Made by a program: the position numbers and the translations under genes
Source of the DNA: Hippasteria phrygiana
Lineage: Eukaryota; Echinodermata; Asteroidea; Valvatida; Goniasteridae
Length of the DNA stretch: 64,000 bases
Reading direction: 5' to 3'
Assembly: GCA_037893225.1 (NCBI GenBank)
Contig: JAZGUH010000117.1
Coordinates: forward strand, 1,860,001 to 1,924,000
Shown: positions 45,501 to 59,013 of the stretch, piece after piece
Position numbering within the stretch: position 1 is the first letter of the stretch
Layout: every line of letters starts with the position of its first letter
The notes under the pieces: model-generated
What the model saw: the letters and a program-made list of their open reading frames with translations, nothing else
Told to the model about the DNA's origin: nothing
The model's database searches: none

Positions 45501-48500
45501 TTGTTTGCATTGTAGTAGTGGCAGGCTTTCAATGCTCAAGTTAATTTCAAAATTTACAAAATTGCTTTATCTTTTGTAGAACCACTGGAAATGATAGTTA
45601 ATATATTTTGATATTTCTTGATACAAGGCTTTGTTCATCAGAATTTCTGTAGTCAAATAAACGGTATAGAGTGAAATTCCTGAGGCAGGTGTTTTCAAGT
45701 GGTGTTTACTGGTCTGATAGACCAGCGAGCCCCTATTGTTCCCTTTCACAGAAGTAATGTCTGAATAACTTTAGCTTCACCCTTGCCAGGGTATTTGTTA
45801 GCATTGTATAAAATTCTATCATGCAGTCAGAGTAAGGTATGCACTGTATAAAAACCCATGTACAGTGAGAAACCCTCTCACTCTGGAGAGCAGCATGTGA
45901 CACCTACATTTACATGTTCGTAGCCCTGGTTTTTTTTCTGGACTGCTGTCTTTCTTGTTGTTTTCTCTAAATTCACTAGTAGTGGACCCTATAATTTTTT
46001 TTATCTAGTAGTTAATTCCCCTTTTTAGTTGTCATGAAATGGAAACACGAACTGAATTGGTAGTGTTTACTCCTATACAGTGACTGTCTCTGTGGAGGGG
46101 CATAATTAAACCTCCACCATTTTGCCATAGTTAATTAGTTAAATACATTTAGGACATCTAGTGCTGCAACTGATCCTCCAGGTTCGGTTCGGTTCGGTTC
46201 GGGTTCTGTTCGGATTTTTTTTCCCGAACATCTGTTCGGGTTCGGAAGTACATGTACATTGAAAAAAAATCTGCATTAAGGACATCAAAATAGATCAGCG
46301 CATTTTTGGTCGTTACAACCCTCTGAAGGAATTTTAGGTATTGTCGCCGCCAGGGTGTGGGTGTGTTGGCAGGCATTTCCCAACAAGTCTGTAGGTGGAT
46401 TGGTGGGTGGGTGCGAGTATGTAAATAACGGAAATCGTGGACTAGGGACAAAAGGGTTAGGGCATAGACAAAGGGCCCACAATTGACCTATCGCGGTCGA
46501 ATCGCGTCAACGCAGCTTGTGAATTATTGTCCAATCACATCAATTATAATTCCACGTGGAACGTGCAAAATCTGAGACAAAAAAAAATACCGCACAAAAT
46601 CCCCATAGGGTTGTCTAAGAGGCGTTGTTAACTCGTAAACAGCGATAGGTCAATTGAGTGAATGTCCACGATTAAAATTTGTGTACAAAAACATGAGAGG
46701 CCTTCCGAAAAAGTTAAAGTACATGTCCAAACAAAAGAGGGACAATAGGGAGTCTGCTATTGCTGGTATTTACACATTTGTGTGTGTTGGTGGATGTCTC
46801 GTTGTTTTATAGGTTGCTCTTGCGGTTTGGATATACATGAATATTCATTATTCGCTGGTAGGTTATAAATGGATTCAAGATGGACCGATTTTTTTCCGCT
46901 ATAAAAAAGAGAGGATCTGGAGTTTACTTCAATAAATACTTGCAATGACCATAAAAATGTTTCAATCACAAAAATGTACATGGTCACTCCGGAAAAAAAT
47001 ATTTACAAATCGGCCATTTCTCAGCCAATTGTATTCAACAGGAAACTTTTCGGCACTTAATGTAGTTCACATACATTGCTACCCAAAACACCACAATTTG
47101 ATAGAGGTAGGTTGCTGGTTTTGTTTATCACTGTAGTCCGATGGCAATGTAAGACATTTATACCTTGCAGCAGGTTTACACAAGTTTTCACACTGGTAAT
47201 ACAAAACTCAAGGACTGAAGATACATGTATTTTTTTCATGAAAAGCTTCAGCCGTTGCTGGATAGCCTCCTTTCGACACATGCAACCCATGTGCTGGTGA
47301 TTTCAGACTGCAAAGCAACCATTGAAGTTGTGAACTGTGCAGAAACACATCAGGGCCCAATTTCATAAAGCTGTTAAGCACAAAAATTTGCTTAGCATGA
47401 AAATGTCTTGCTTAATAAAAACCGGTTACCAGCCAAAAATCCATGTAATTTTCATGCTAAGCAAACAACAGCTTAATACCAGTCAAAAGCAATATTCCAC
47501 ACATGGAAATCTGGTTGGTAATACAGTTTTTATCAAGGAAGCATTTGCATGCTAAGCAAATTTTTGTGCTTAACAGCTTTATGAAATTGGCCCCTGGTGT
47601 GGGCACGCGGCATAATTTAGATATCAGTACAACACACTTCTTTCTCAGTTGAATGAGCTCCACTTCCAACATGTTGCAACAGCTAAAATTGCATCGGCCT
47701 CAACACTACAGGAATTGATTCTTTACCGATGCCTGGTCCCATTGCAACGAGTTGCCAACGTGTTGAAATGCATTGTCCTATTTTGATGTCGGTCCTTAAC
47801 CCCTTGAGCCCGGGTATTATAATGGGGCGCCGGTATGCCGGGTCGGGCTTGTGCAGCCAAGCGAAAAGGACACAAGAGGATGTGCAGCCAAGTGTAATGC
47901 ACACAATAACCCAACAAAGGATTAAAAATGCAGAAAATGCTATAGCCGTCAACCGGCCAGGTGGCAATTTGCAAACCGGGGCTATAGACGTCAACTGGGT
48001 TCAATGGGTCATTTGACCACCGAGGAGGAGCCTGCCTGGGAACATAGTCACCTGTTTCTCTAGGGCGAGGTCTACATTCTACCTTAAAAACCCTAAAAGT
48101 ACGTAACAAAATCATGAATACATTTTGAAGATTTTGACTTTGCAGGCCACTTCACACGACCTAATTGAGTGGGAAGACAGCAAAACCGAAGATTTTGCCA
48201 TGGCAGAGTTCATCAAAGGTTAGCACCCTTCAATCAAGTTTAACTTGATATATTTACAATCAGCCATACAGATAATACGGAAATAAACACAGTACATGTC
48301 TAGTCATGTTTGGGTGCTCAGTACCCACATGAAATTAGCCTCCGCATATGGAAGACATTCATGTTTCCAGGAACATTCAGACTGGATGAAGAATTAATCT
48401 TTAGACAAACCCCCTGCGGGCAACACATTTTCCAGTTGTCATTTAAAAATGATAGCACACAATATTGTACTATTAATTGATTTGTATTTTAACATACCTT

Positions 48501-51500
48501 GCATGCAAGTTAAAGTGGATTGAAGTTTGGGTTCTGCAGATAACGTACGATTTCATATCTTCCCTCAGTACCATTGGTTGTTCTGTGATGTAAAAAAGGG
48601 CTTAAATGACCTTATTTTATTGTTCTCCCTGTTCGTTGTTGCCATACCAATAGCACCTGCTAAGCTGAACCAGTCAAAGGGCAGTGGTTCTCAGGATGGA
48701 GATGAGGCGGAGTCTGCTAAACTGTGGGAGATCTGCTCCTTCTTGACATCTGATTATGGGAGTGGAGGTGGTTACTATGATGACTATCGGGCTCTGTATC
48801 CTGGTAATTTTTGCCATGTTTTAGCCTCGGTCATTAAAGTTTGCATTAATCTTTTGACCCGCCTATGGTGCGTGTTGTGGATGTCACACTTTAAAGAAAT
48901 ACTGGGCATATTAAGCCAGACATTATCTTGGCAAGAAGCTAGCAAGTGAAGCCAAATTTATTAGTTACTTGATAAAATTTAGCGAGTAATAATTTTGTTA
49001 TGAACAGTGGCGTAACGACGGGGAGGTAGGGGAGGCAGGCGGGGAGGTGAATGCGTGGCAGTAAAATTCCCTTGGGCAGAAGAAAATCTTGAGGAAGATG
49101 GCACCACTAATGTCACAAATAGTCATAACCTGCCCACCCCCCCTCCCCCCCCCCCCTGCTTTTCAAAGATGGAAAATCTTCGGGTAACTTTTAAATTGTT
49201 GGGGAAAAAAATTCATTCATTTATTTATTTTTGGCAGAAAGTGCCTGGTTTTGCCATAGTAAAAATACCTTAAAATCATTTGTGCAGATATGAAGTTTAA
49301 CTGCCTCTGCCTCTCGGATATGTGTCTCAGATGCAGGAATAAATTTGAAGAAAACCATCTTAATAAAGGCATTTGTTTACTTTCCTCCCTTAAAGGTAAG
49401 GTACCCACATTCAAAGAGGGAAAAAAACGTAGTGCCACGCCCAAAATGGCCTCTGTATTGAGTAGTCGGTCAACAACAGACGGACAGAATGAATGGATAC
49501 ATCACCTACAGCGTTTGGCAGCAGCAAAGGATGAACCTGCCCCAAACTCTGACGCTACCAATAACTGTGAAGGTGTGCCGACAAGTGATCAGAAGGTTGA
49601 GAAAATATCCGTAGACACAACAAATGATCCACATCAAGAATTGGCAGTGTCTGGTGACCACCACAGAGACCCAGAGTCCATCCATGAACATTCAGACAGT
49701 AGCGAATTTGGCTCCAATACAAGCTTGCTAGAAGCTATTGAAAGCATGCCCTGCAAAATGAACGCTAATCGGGTTAACTTTGAGCAGGTGGTCTGCGGTT
49801 GTCCAGAGACAGACGCCTATGGAACACAAGAGTCTGATCCTTCTATTCAAGACCAAGATCTCACGGGACCTGAACAGTTCTTCAGCACAAATTTGTCTTC
49901 AACCACTGACAATGCCAAAGACTTAATCTCGCCACCTGAAGTCCAAAGGGATGAAAATAATCAGCCAAGCTCTTCCACAGAAGTACCTCCCACTAAAGAT
50001 GATGAACCTCACCAGGCAACACCTGATCCTGACCAATCGGATCCAGAACAGCACAAGGTTGACCATGAGACCAATCAAACACCTCTCGATTCTTGCACAG
50101 ATCCACATAACGCTTCAGATGTTTTACAGCCGTCACCAGAAGATTTCTCAGACCAGTGCGGGTCTCAGTTAAACACCAGGGATGATAGACCTAAAGCTGA
50201 CCTTGGAACAAGTCAGTCCAGTCAGATGGTCAGTGTCTGCAGTGAGACTTGTATTGCAGAGACACAGGAAGGAATCCCACCCGAAGTCTGTGATATTCCG
50301 GCTTGGAAGCATGATGAGGGCCATAGCAGTGTCACTATCTCACACAGTAATCAGCCACTACATGTCGAGTGCAAACACACTGAAGTTGACAATGAAGGGA
50401 ATGAGGTTAGTGGATCTTTCTCCTTCAAACCCAGCCCACCACTAGATACGAAGCTTCTGTCACCTGTCGGAGCTGAACTGGAATCAGAAAAAGGTCCGTG
50501 TGAAACTGCAACATCCACGAGAGAATGGGAGCAGCTTGAAGAAATCTCTGAAGATGCTGAACCCAGTAGAGAGTTTAAAGGTACATCAGGTGATGATAGT
50601 GACAACGTCCAAGTCAGTTCTGAATCTAACATCACAGGAGTAGAGCACAAGCCAGGAGAGAGATCACGGCCTGTTGAGATGACTGATCCTAACGCTGTCC
50701 AAGTCATGTGCCACAATAAGATAGAATTCTCAAATGAGCCCAATCTGGATCTTGGTAATTTCTCTGTCGCTGCAAAAAGTTCTGAGATAGTGGAGTCGAG
50801 TTCAACACCTGCTGTATTAGAACTGGAAGAGAGAGGTGGTAATGATGTCACTGAAAGTCCTAGCCATGAGGACAAGACCATTGAGGTGATTGAAGTGAAA
50901 AAGCATGTCTCGGAAGCTGATGGGACAGAGGCGAGAGAATCGTGTGATAGCCAACAGCAGGATCTTATGCAAGAAAAGACAACTTTTGAGACTAACCACG
51001 ATTGCATGCCCACAGAGTCAGATTTGGCTTCAAATTCGCAAGACAAGGTAAAGTTGGACGCCACCTTGGATCAAAATCAGGAAAGCAATACAACATCCGA
51101 AGATCACAAATTGCCTGCTTCGTCACATGCAGGTAGCAATGAGACTGTTTCTGTGTTAAAACCACTTCGATACTATCATCGTATGGTGTTGGTGGAAGAA
51201 GATGATTCTTTTTCAGATGACGAAAATTCACAGCTTTCTGAGGCAGAACAGGTGCACCAAGATGAAGCATCTACGCTCGATAATCAGCCAGTCCAGTCAC
51301 AGGAGAGTTGCTGTACCACAGCATCCAACCTCGGGAATGCTGAAGAGAAAAGATTCATCTCTGAAAGCCAGAATGCCTCGGTCAAGATTCCGGTCAAAAT
51401 AAAAGACAAAGGAGTCAACACAGATGAAATTCAGATGTGCACACGAGCTGTCAGCACTAAGAAGACTGTCAAGAGGAACTTTGGCATCACAACAGACAAC

Positions 51501-54500
51501 GTGACCACAGAGGACCGGGCTGTGGACACTCCGTCGGAACTGGAAGATGCATACATGAAGAAATACATTCAAGCTGTAAGTTGGCAGACTTTGTCACACT
51601 GGTGTACATAACAGGCATGCTTGTTTACTTTGGTGTTGTGCATATTGTTTGAAATTGATGCGCGAATTGGTGCACAGATGCTGTAAGAGCCTACACTAAA
51701 TGCTTGACGGGACCAAATTTCATGGCTTTGCCAACCACTGAATTCTGCACTATCACTTTCTCTGAAAGATTTCTTTCCTTATATCTTATATCACAATTCT
51801 GTTCTGATAAATACACTAGCACATAAATTTTGTGCCAGCCCGCTAAATGCGAAAAGACTCAACTTACAGTACTAGGCCTCAAAAATCTCTCAACGGCTGT
51901 GCAAGGAGTGGATAGAGTGAAGAACCTGAACCAATTTTGTGTTTTCTCCAAACTGTTCGCAGGTTGAACGAGTCATCGTCCTGGAGATAACGTTGGAATA
52001 TGAGAGAGACTTTATGGTGACACAGAAGAACAAGCACAATGTCGGCATGAGAGATGTCAAAGAAACACTGCAGGAGACCGAAAAGCGACTTTGGGTATGA
52101 CCTTATACAAGTTCTGAAGAATTTTTGTTTTTTTACACCGTTGCTTTTTAGCAACAGATTATTAAAAACAGTGGCCTTATTAAATACATTTGCCACTTAA
52201 GGCATCCCTTTATGTCATGCATTTTGCATGTTAATACAATATCAAATGCAAACAAAAACAATTGTTCACCCCTATGATGTGGAACATGGTTTTTTTTACC
52301 ATCGGTTTGAACCCCTTGCATACGGATGACATGTATACGTGCGGATTAAAAATAGCCACCTGGCCGGTTGACCTCTATACACCACCAATCTCTGCATTTT
52401 CAATCCATTATTAGGGTATTGGCTGCACAAGCCTCTTGTTTCCATTTCGCTTGGCTGCACAGGCCAGCATGGTGCCCTGGCTTCCATATAGTACCGGTAC
52501 GCAAGGGGTAACACCTTCTGCCCAGCTGTTATAATGGGGCGCCAGTTTGGCAATACGGGCTTGTGCAGCCAAGCGTAATGCACACACTAGGCGAACAATG
52601 GACTGAATATATGCAGTTGAATGCGGGTACATCAACCTGCGGCTATAGCCATCGTCCATAATCAATGGGTTAAGAATGTATGTTGGTCGACTCATAAAGT
52701 GGATTTGAATCCTGGCCTGGCTGGTCATGTCTCCGTGAGCAAGACACTTTATCATAGAAATGGGTACCGGTGATCGTTGGAAAGTAACCTGGAGTGAATG
52801 GCATCCTGTCCAGGAGAAATATAAATATTCTCAGTCATTTAATTCCGAGAAAAGCGGCTGTAAACACTGGCCTGATGAGTCATATTGGCTCAAGACGGAC
52901 TTGAATACACTACTTAAGGACTCGTTACACCCAGGGTGGAGAGCTGTGTCTCCTTGGGTTTAAGACAAGGCCCATGTCTCACATCACAGCAATTATATGA
53001 TCCCTATCATCCTTGATTTAGAGTTCTGAGGAAAGTTTTATTCTTACACCAGGATGCTAAACGAGAGCTTGACGTTCGACGCAAGCAGCAGACATTAGAG
53101 TTTAAAAAGACGGTGATGGAGCTGAGAGACCTACAGGGCTTTTACAGCTTGACCAAGAGCAAACTAGTGGCTTCACAGAAGCAAAATTCATGGTATGAAG
53201 CTATTTAATTCATGGTATGAAGCTAAATTCATGTGACCCATTTTTTATTTCTCTCTTCTTGGACATCTGTATTAGGTTTGACCCATTAACCCTAACCCCC
53301 TACTGCCTCTGCGGGGTACTGGACCAAATCGGACAAAATCCATTTTCTTTTTATACATGGGCTAATGGAACCACCACTGAAGTGTTGGTTGATGTTGATG
53401 GACTTAGTACACATGCCTTATATGACAACACTACTACTAGATACTAGGCAAAATTCATCAATTGCACCGGCACTGCTATCAGGCCTCCTGGACCAAGTCC
53501 ATCATAATCCATCAATCATTTTTCACGCCAGGCCTTTAGGACCAAGTCCGTCAAAATCCAACAATTTGGGGGATTGATTTTGGCAGATTTGGGACGTTTA
53601 GGGTTAAGGAATCTCTAAAACATGGTCCTCTAATTCCCAATCTCAAATCAAAACTGTAAGCATGAAATAATCATTCATTCTAGCCCTGATGAAAGCAAAC
53701 TTGATTTCATATATTTCATAGTGTACACGATTGGTAATCCTCCAAAAATCTTTTTTTTTACTGAATTATTACGAAATACCTTACTAGACTGTAAGTTGAT
53801 AGCAATCTCAATCATCCTTTGAAATGATGGCACCTGGGGCTGTCGTTTTCAAGAAAAGTTGAAATTTATATCGTTTTCTAATGATTGTTCTGCGTAACAA
53901 TCGTTGGAAAAATTTACTATTTTTAAAAATACTGCCCTCTATTGACCGAATGTAGTCAGTCCGCGTTGCGTCTAGAATAGGTTAACAATCTGAAAATGGA
54001 CGCAAGGTTGCAATTATAGTGCAAGTGTGTGTCACGTAGTGTACAGAAGCCACAGGTTGTAACCAGTCGGCTCGCGTATTTATGTGACCAATTGAAAACG
54101 ATACAAGAGGGCGCAAATCAACAGTTCTGCCGACGGTTGAAAACGAATGCTGTTTTTCTCTCGTTTTTTCACCATCCAAGAATGCAAAACTTTGAACAGG
54201 TCAGTAAAACGATATTTCCTATAAAATACTGACCCCAAAATCTGCCCATTTCTGAAAATTGCAAGAATGACCAATCATGGACACTACATTTAAGCTCGGT
54301 TTCAAGTTCTTTGTTCCCTTAGGTCATATTTCTATTTCAAGCTGTACCTTGAAATGTTTGATTTGGTTTGTTTTCCTTGACTAAGCCTATCCAGTGAGTT
54401 GGAGTCTGTCACCAGACAACTCCTGGATTTGGAGGCGTCGACACAATTAGACAAGGTCGTAGACAAGGTCGTAGACAAGGTCATCCCAAAGATGGATGTC

Positions 54501-57500
54501 GGGACAGACACACAAGAACTGGACAAAGCACAAGAATATGTTGATGGTGTCGCGGCTGAACGTGCGGTGGCACTGTTGGAGCGTGCCAAGTCGAGTGAAC
54601 TCAAGGTAACCAATCAGATCTGGCAGACTCATTGTGACAACATATAGGAGGAACTTGACAAAATCTCGGGGGGGGTGGGGGAATCTCCTAAAAAATGTAC
54701 ATTTTTGAATGTCTTAACCCTAACCTTCCCAAATCCTGCAAAATCATCTTTGCCAAATGGAGGAATTTGGAGGATTGAGGGTCTTTCGAAGTTGAAGCAT
54801 CGGAGGAATTTGCAGGATTGAGGGCATAAGAGGATTTTACCTCTGGATGAAAATGGAGGATCCAGGTCTAATCATATGCTGGAGGAATTTGGAAGATTGA
54901 GGTTACTGGGGGTATAAAAAAAAAACCTCAAGGATTTTGGAGGATTCATGCAATGGTCCCCATAAGAGGATTTTTGAGGATTCAGGTTATATGCAGTTTT
55001 AACACTTTGAAATCAGAGGATGTTGGAGGATTCAGGTTACATGGGGGGAAATGATGTACGGAGTTAGGGTTAATAATCATGCTATATTAATTTGATAAAG
55101 CATGGGACAAACAAGGAAGAAATCCATCTTAACCTCCCAATCCCCCAAAACAAAATTAGGAACAAAAGAAAACAAAACATCATAAATTTTCACTTTCCCT
55201 TTTACATTGTTTAATAAAGAGGTTCCTTTTTGTCTTTTTGTATTCATTACAACTATGCATTAGGGAATTTAAATTTAAATTGTGAAAGCTTTCCGCAAAT
55301 TGATATTGTTTTTGAGCTGAACAAAATATTTGACTTTGTGTTTCTTAGTTGCTCGAAATGAAGCACCGCTGTATACAACAGAAGATAACAAGTGCGCTGA
55401 TGGATGCCGAGTACACATACAATATCTATGCAGAGGGCTCCCAACTCGGGTAATCAATTAATATCAATATATGCAGAGCTACGCAAAAAGAATCATGCAG
55501 TTTTAATAAAGAGGTACTGGTAGATTTAACTACATTGGACACATTTCCAGTATTAATTCTTGTTGTTACATCTCTGTATTATAAAACTTTTGTCCCCTGC
55601 CAACAGCTTTTCTGAGAAAGCTCACCTGGTCACTAAATGGGCGGAATATCAGAACATGATGCAGGCTCGTGTCTCAAAGCTGGAGTCCAAGTACAACAGT
55701 ATGGTCAGGATGATCAAAGATGGAGATCAGACACTAGACCAATTGCCGGAATTGGTTGTGCCATCGCTGGATGCCTTCACTGTCTCAGTGGTAAAAAAAA
55801 TATTCTTCCAAATACAACATTTTGTAGTTCATTCTTTCGGATGTTGTTTATTAGAGAATATTTGTGGTTGAATCTACCAAGGATGTTATCTCTAGCAATT
55901 AGTGTACGTCTCGCAGCTTGTAATGGTCTACCAGGAGCCATCACTTGTTCACATTAGGAACGTGTGATGGTCATAACGTTTAGCAATGTTGGTCCACGCA
56001 GGCTTACTCTAAAATAGCTAGGGCAGAATTTCATAGGGTTTTCTGCTACCCTATGACTTTCATCCATTTTGAAGAGACCATATGCAGTAGGTTCGTTGCT
56101 TTTTTCAGAAGCAGAATTCTCTTTGCAATAGTGATGTAACAGTAGAAATCTTGCATGAACAGGCATGACTTGACTGAAATACGCCCAAAGTTTAGTAACT
56201 TTAGTTGGCATAACCTTTCTGCTGTTAAGTAGCTCCCTGAAATTTGACTGTTCAGTTTGGAACAAAAGTTGGTGACGGTCCAACTTCAAAACGATCCGTC
56301 AACCTTTCAAATAAGATTCAGTTGATCAAAAGTTTGCCTAAAGTCTGTACTTTGTTTCAAAAAAGCCCAAATGCCCAGTGAACAGCCACCCCCTTGAGGC
56401 CAGACCTCCCAGCAAACCTCATCAAATCTTCAAGTTTTCTGCCCAGCCTACCCCAAGCCATCACACAGTTCCCAATCCTCGGCCCTTGATGACTTCCCAG
56501 GAAGGGCCCGTCGGTGGTCTAGAAGAGGATACAATATTATCCTACAGAAATGGGATGGCAAGACAGTGCAGGGTGCCCAAGGCTGTTGGAAGAGGCCGTG
56601 GACGGAGACTGATTGGCACACACAGCAGTGTCACAAGGTTGTTATCTGTTTTATCGAGACTGTTCCTGGTTTGCTCGCATTGTTTCATAAAATGGCAATG
56701 TAGACATAATTGATTTTTATTTTTCATTTATAGTTACATGTGTTATCTGGTCTTGTAATGCCTGCATATCAGTAAAAGCTCTCAACATCCTAATTATGCA
56801 GCCTCTGCTTTCCTGGCCCATAAGTCATTTATTAATGCATCCTATTGGGAATATAAATGAATGAATGAATTTATTTCACCACATTGTAAAGTACGTACAA
56901 ATATAATCAAAAAATAAAAAAAATAAAAAAAATATGCAGCCACAGCCGGAAGTTTAATACTTTGGGCTAAACAAAGCACCATTTGAACATCTGGTTATAT
57001 GGTTATCTGGTTATATTTATAATAGTGTTACAAGTACGACATGGAAAAACAGCTTCATCATAAGTGAAGAACTGTGGCCTTATTGTCTTGTATGTCAGTC
57101 TCTGGCTCTTGTTACTGGAGCAGACTGCAGGTCAAGACAAGTCCAGACATCTTGCCACAATTTGTGTGTTATTTTAAGGCATCTTAATACAGCAGTTGAA
57201 CCACTTGAGATAAACCGGACCACAGCTTACACTCCCAACATGAATTTTGCCTCCAGTCTAATCACGTTTCCCTCATCTTTCAGACCTGGCGAACAACTGA
57301 TGCAAGATGTTGATAATGCAGACCAATCTCACCCATCAGCTAATGCACCAGTACCAACAATCACAGCTACAACTGTAGTACATGACAATCTATCATGCAC
57401 ACCACTGCCAGATGCAAGTCTGCCACAAAAGCTGCCAGAAACCCAACCCTTTCCCATGCCATCACCAGCCCAGACAAATCCACAACGTATAGTCTCTGGT

Positions 57501-58972
57501 CTTGGCCAAGAAGCCTTGCCGCCAGGATTCCAGTTTGGAATGCCATTAGCAGGTGAAGGAGATGTACCTCTTGGACTGTTGGAGAAGCAGGTGAGATATC
57601 CAACATTTTGTTGAATGGACACATTTTGAGGAGATGATTAAAATGAACTGTTACCACTTTAACTTAACCTATCATACTTTAAGGAATCATGTAAGTTTAA
57701 CAGCAATATGGTATTGATCAGGTCAAAATCCCCCAGCTTGCACAACTGGGCACTTGTTGAGAAAAAGATGAAGATGATTTTTTGTGATGGCGTGGCATGG
57801 AATATTCATCTCGGTTTGGATTTATTATCTCCATCTTGATTTGTTTTTGTACTTGAGATAGTGTTGAGATGGTTGTAGCCTAGGATTCTAAAGGATCTTT
57901 AAAAGCAACTCAAATAATGTTGCAGACGCTCGTAATATCAGAGGGCCTAGAAAAGTTAGTATGCCAGATAAAAACAATTTCCAAACAATTTTTTCGTTTT
58001 TTTTCTGATACCAGAAATTGTTACTTTCCCTTTTCTTTTATATATTATATTATAGCTACTTCTTGAAAAGGACCATGTGATACGGAATTAGTACTGATGA
58101 TTGTTCACAAACACAGTACACCTATGATTACATCGGCAGCTTGAATAACCAATAGTTCAACATTTTTTTTACATAGCAAACTACAAGTGCAGCACAGCCA
58201 CTGAAGCAACCTGCAGCAAAGAACCGAGCTGAACGCATCATGCACATGCAGCAGCGCATACATAGCGCACCAAAACTCTCCAAACTGAGGTCGGCATTCT
58301 CCGAAAGACCCCATCATCCCATCGTAAACGGTGGTACCAACTCCGTGGGACATTCGGCCAGGAAAATGAACCTAATGGGAGGCTCACTCTTCCACAAGCA
58401 GTGTCCCACTGCTCAAGAATCGGAATCTCTGACTTCGGAGAGTTCATCAACTTTCTATCATCGTCGCCATGTTCTGTACCCTCAGTGCGCTGCAGCAAAT
58501 TCCTCTGGAATCTCTACAGGCAAAGTACATCACATCAATTCAGAAGAGGCAACAGTCACTGCCGAATGTCCTGATGCAATGGAGCTTCACACAGCCCAGG
58601 CTTGCGGTGCCACCACTTCATCTGCAACAGAAACTGGCACTCTGAAGCAATCTACTCAAGAGTCGGTACCTCCTCAACAAGCCAAGGAGGTACCAAGTCA
58701 GCAAACGAACCAAATGCCTCACCAGAAAACATACCAGCAAGTTCAACTTGATCAGCATCACCAAATAGGTGACCAAAAGATGAACCAACTGTCTGGTCAG
58801 CAGCCATCACATCCACCTCATTATCCACCTTTCCAACCAGCTTCCATACCGTTGATGACACTCCCATTGTTTCACATTGGTGGACAGGCTCCAGGTTTCA
58901 TGCAGCAACACGTTCAGCCTTTTCCTTGTCCTGCTCCAACTGTGATCCCACCAATGCAGCAGCAGCATCTTT

Positions 58973-59013
<41 letters not shown>

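Noticed and set aside
47683..48115. Overlapping ORFs of 95-130 aa on both strands
   Set aside because: They lie within piggyBac-like MITE copy E and have no domain.
56378..56713. Alternative reading frame through exon 11 (ILQKWDGKTVQGAQGCWK)
   Set aside because: It meets a stop near the exon start and does not keep phase with exon 12; the chosen frame does.
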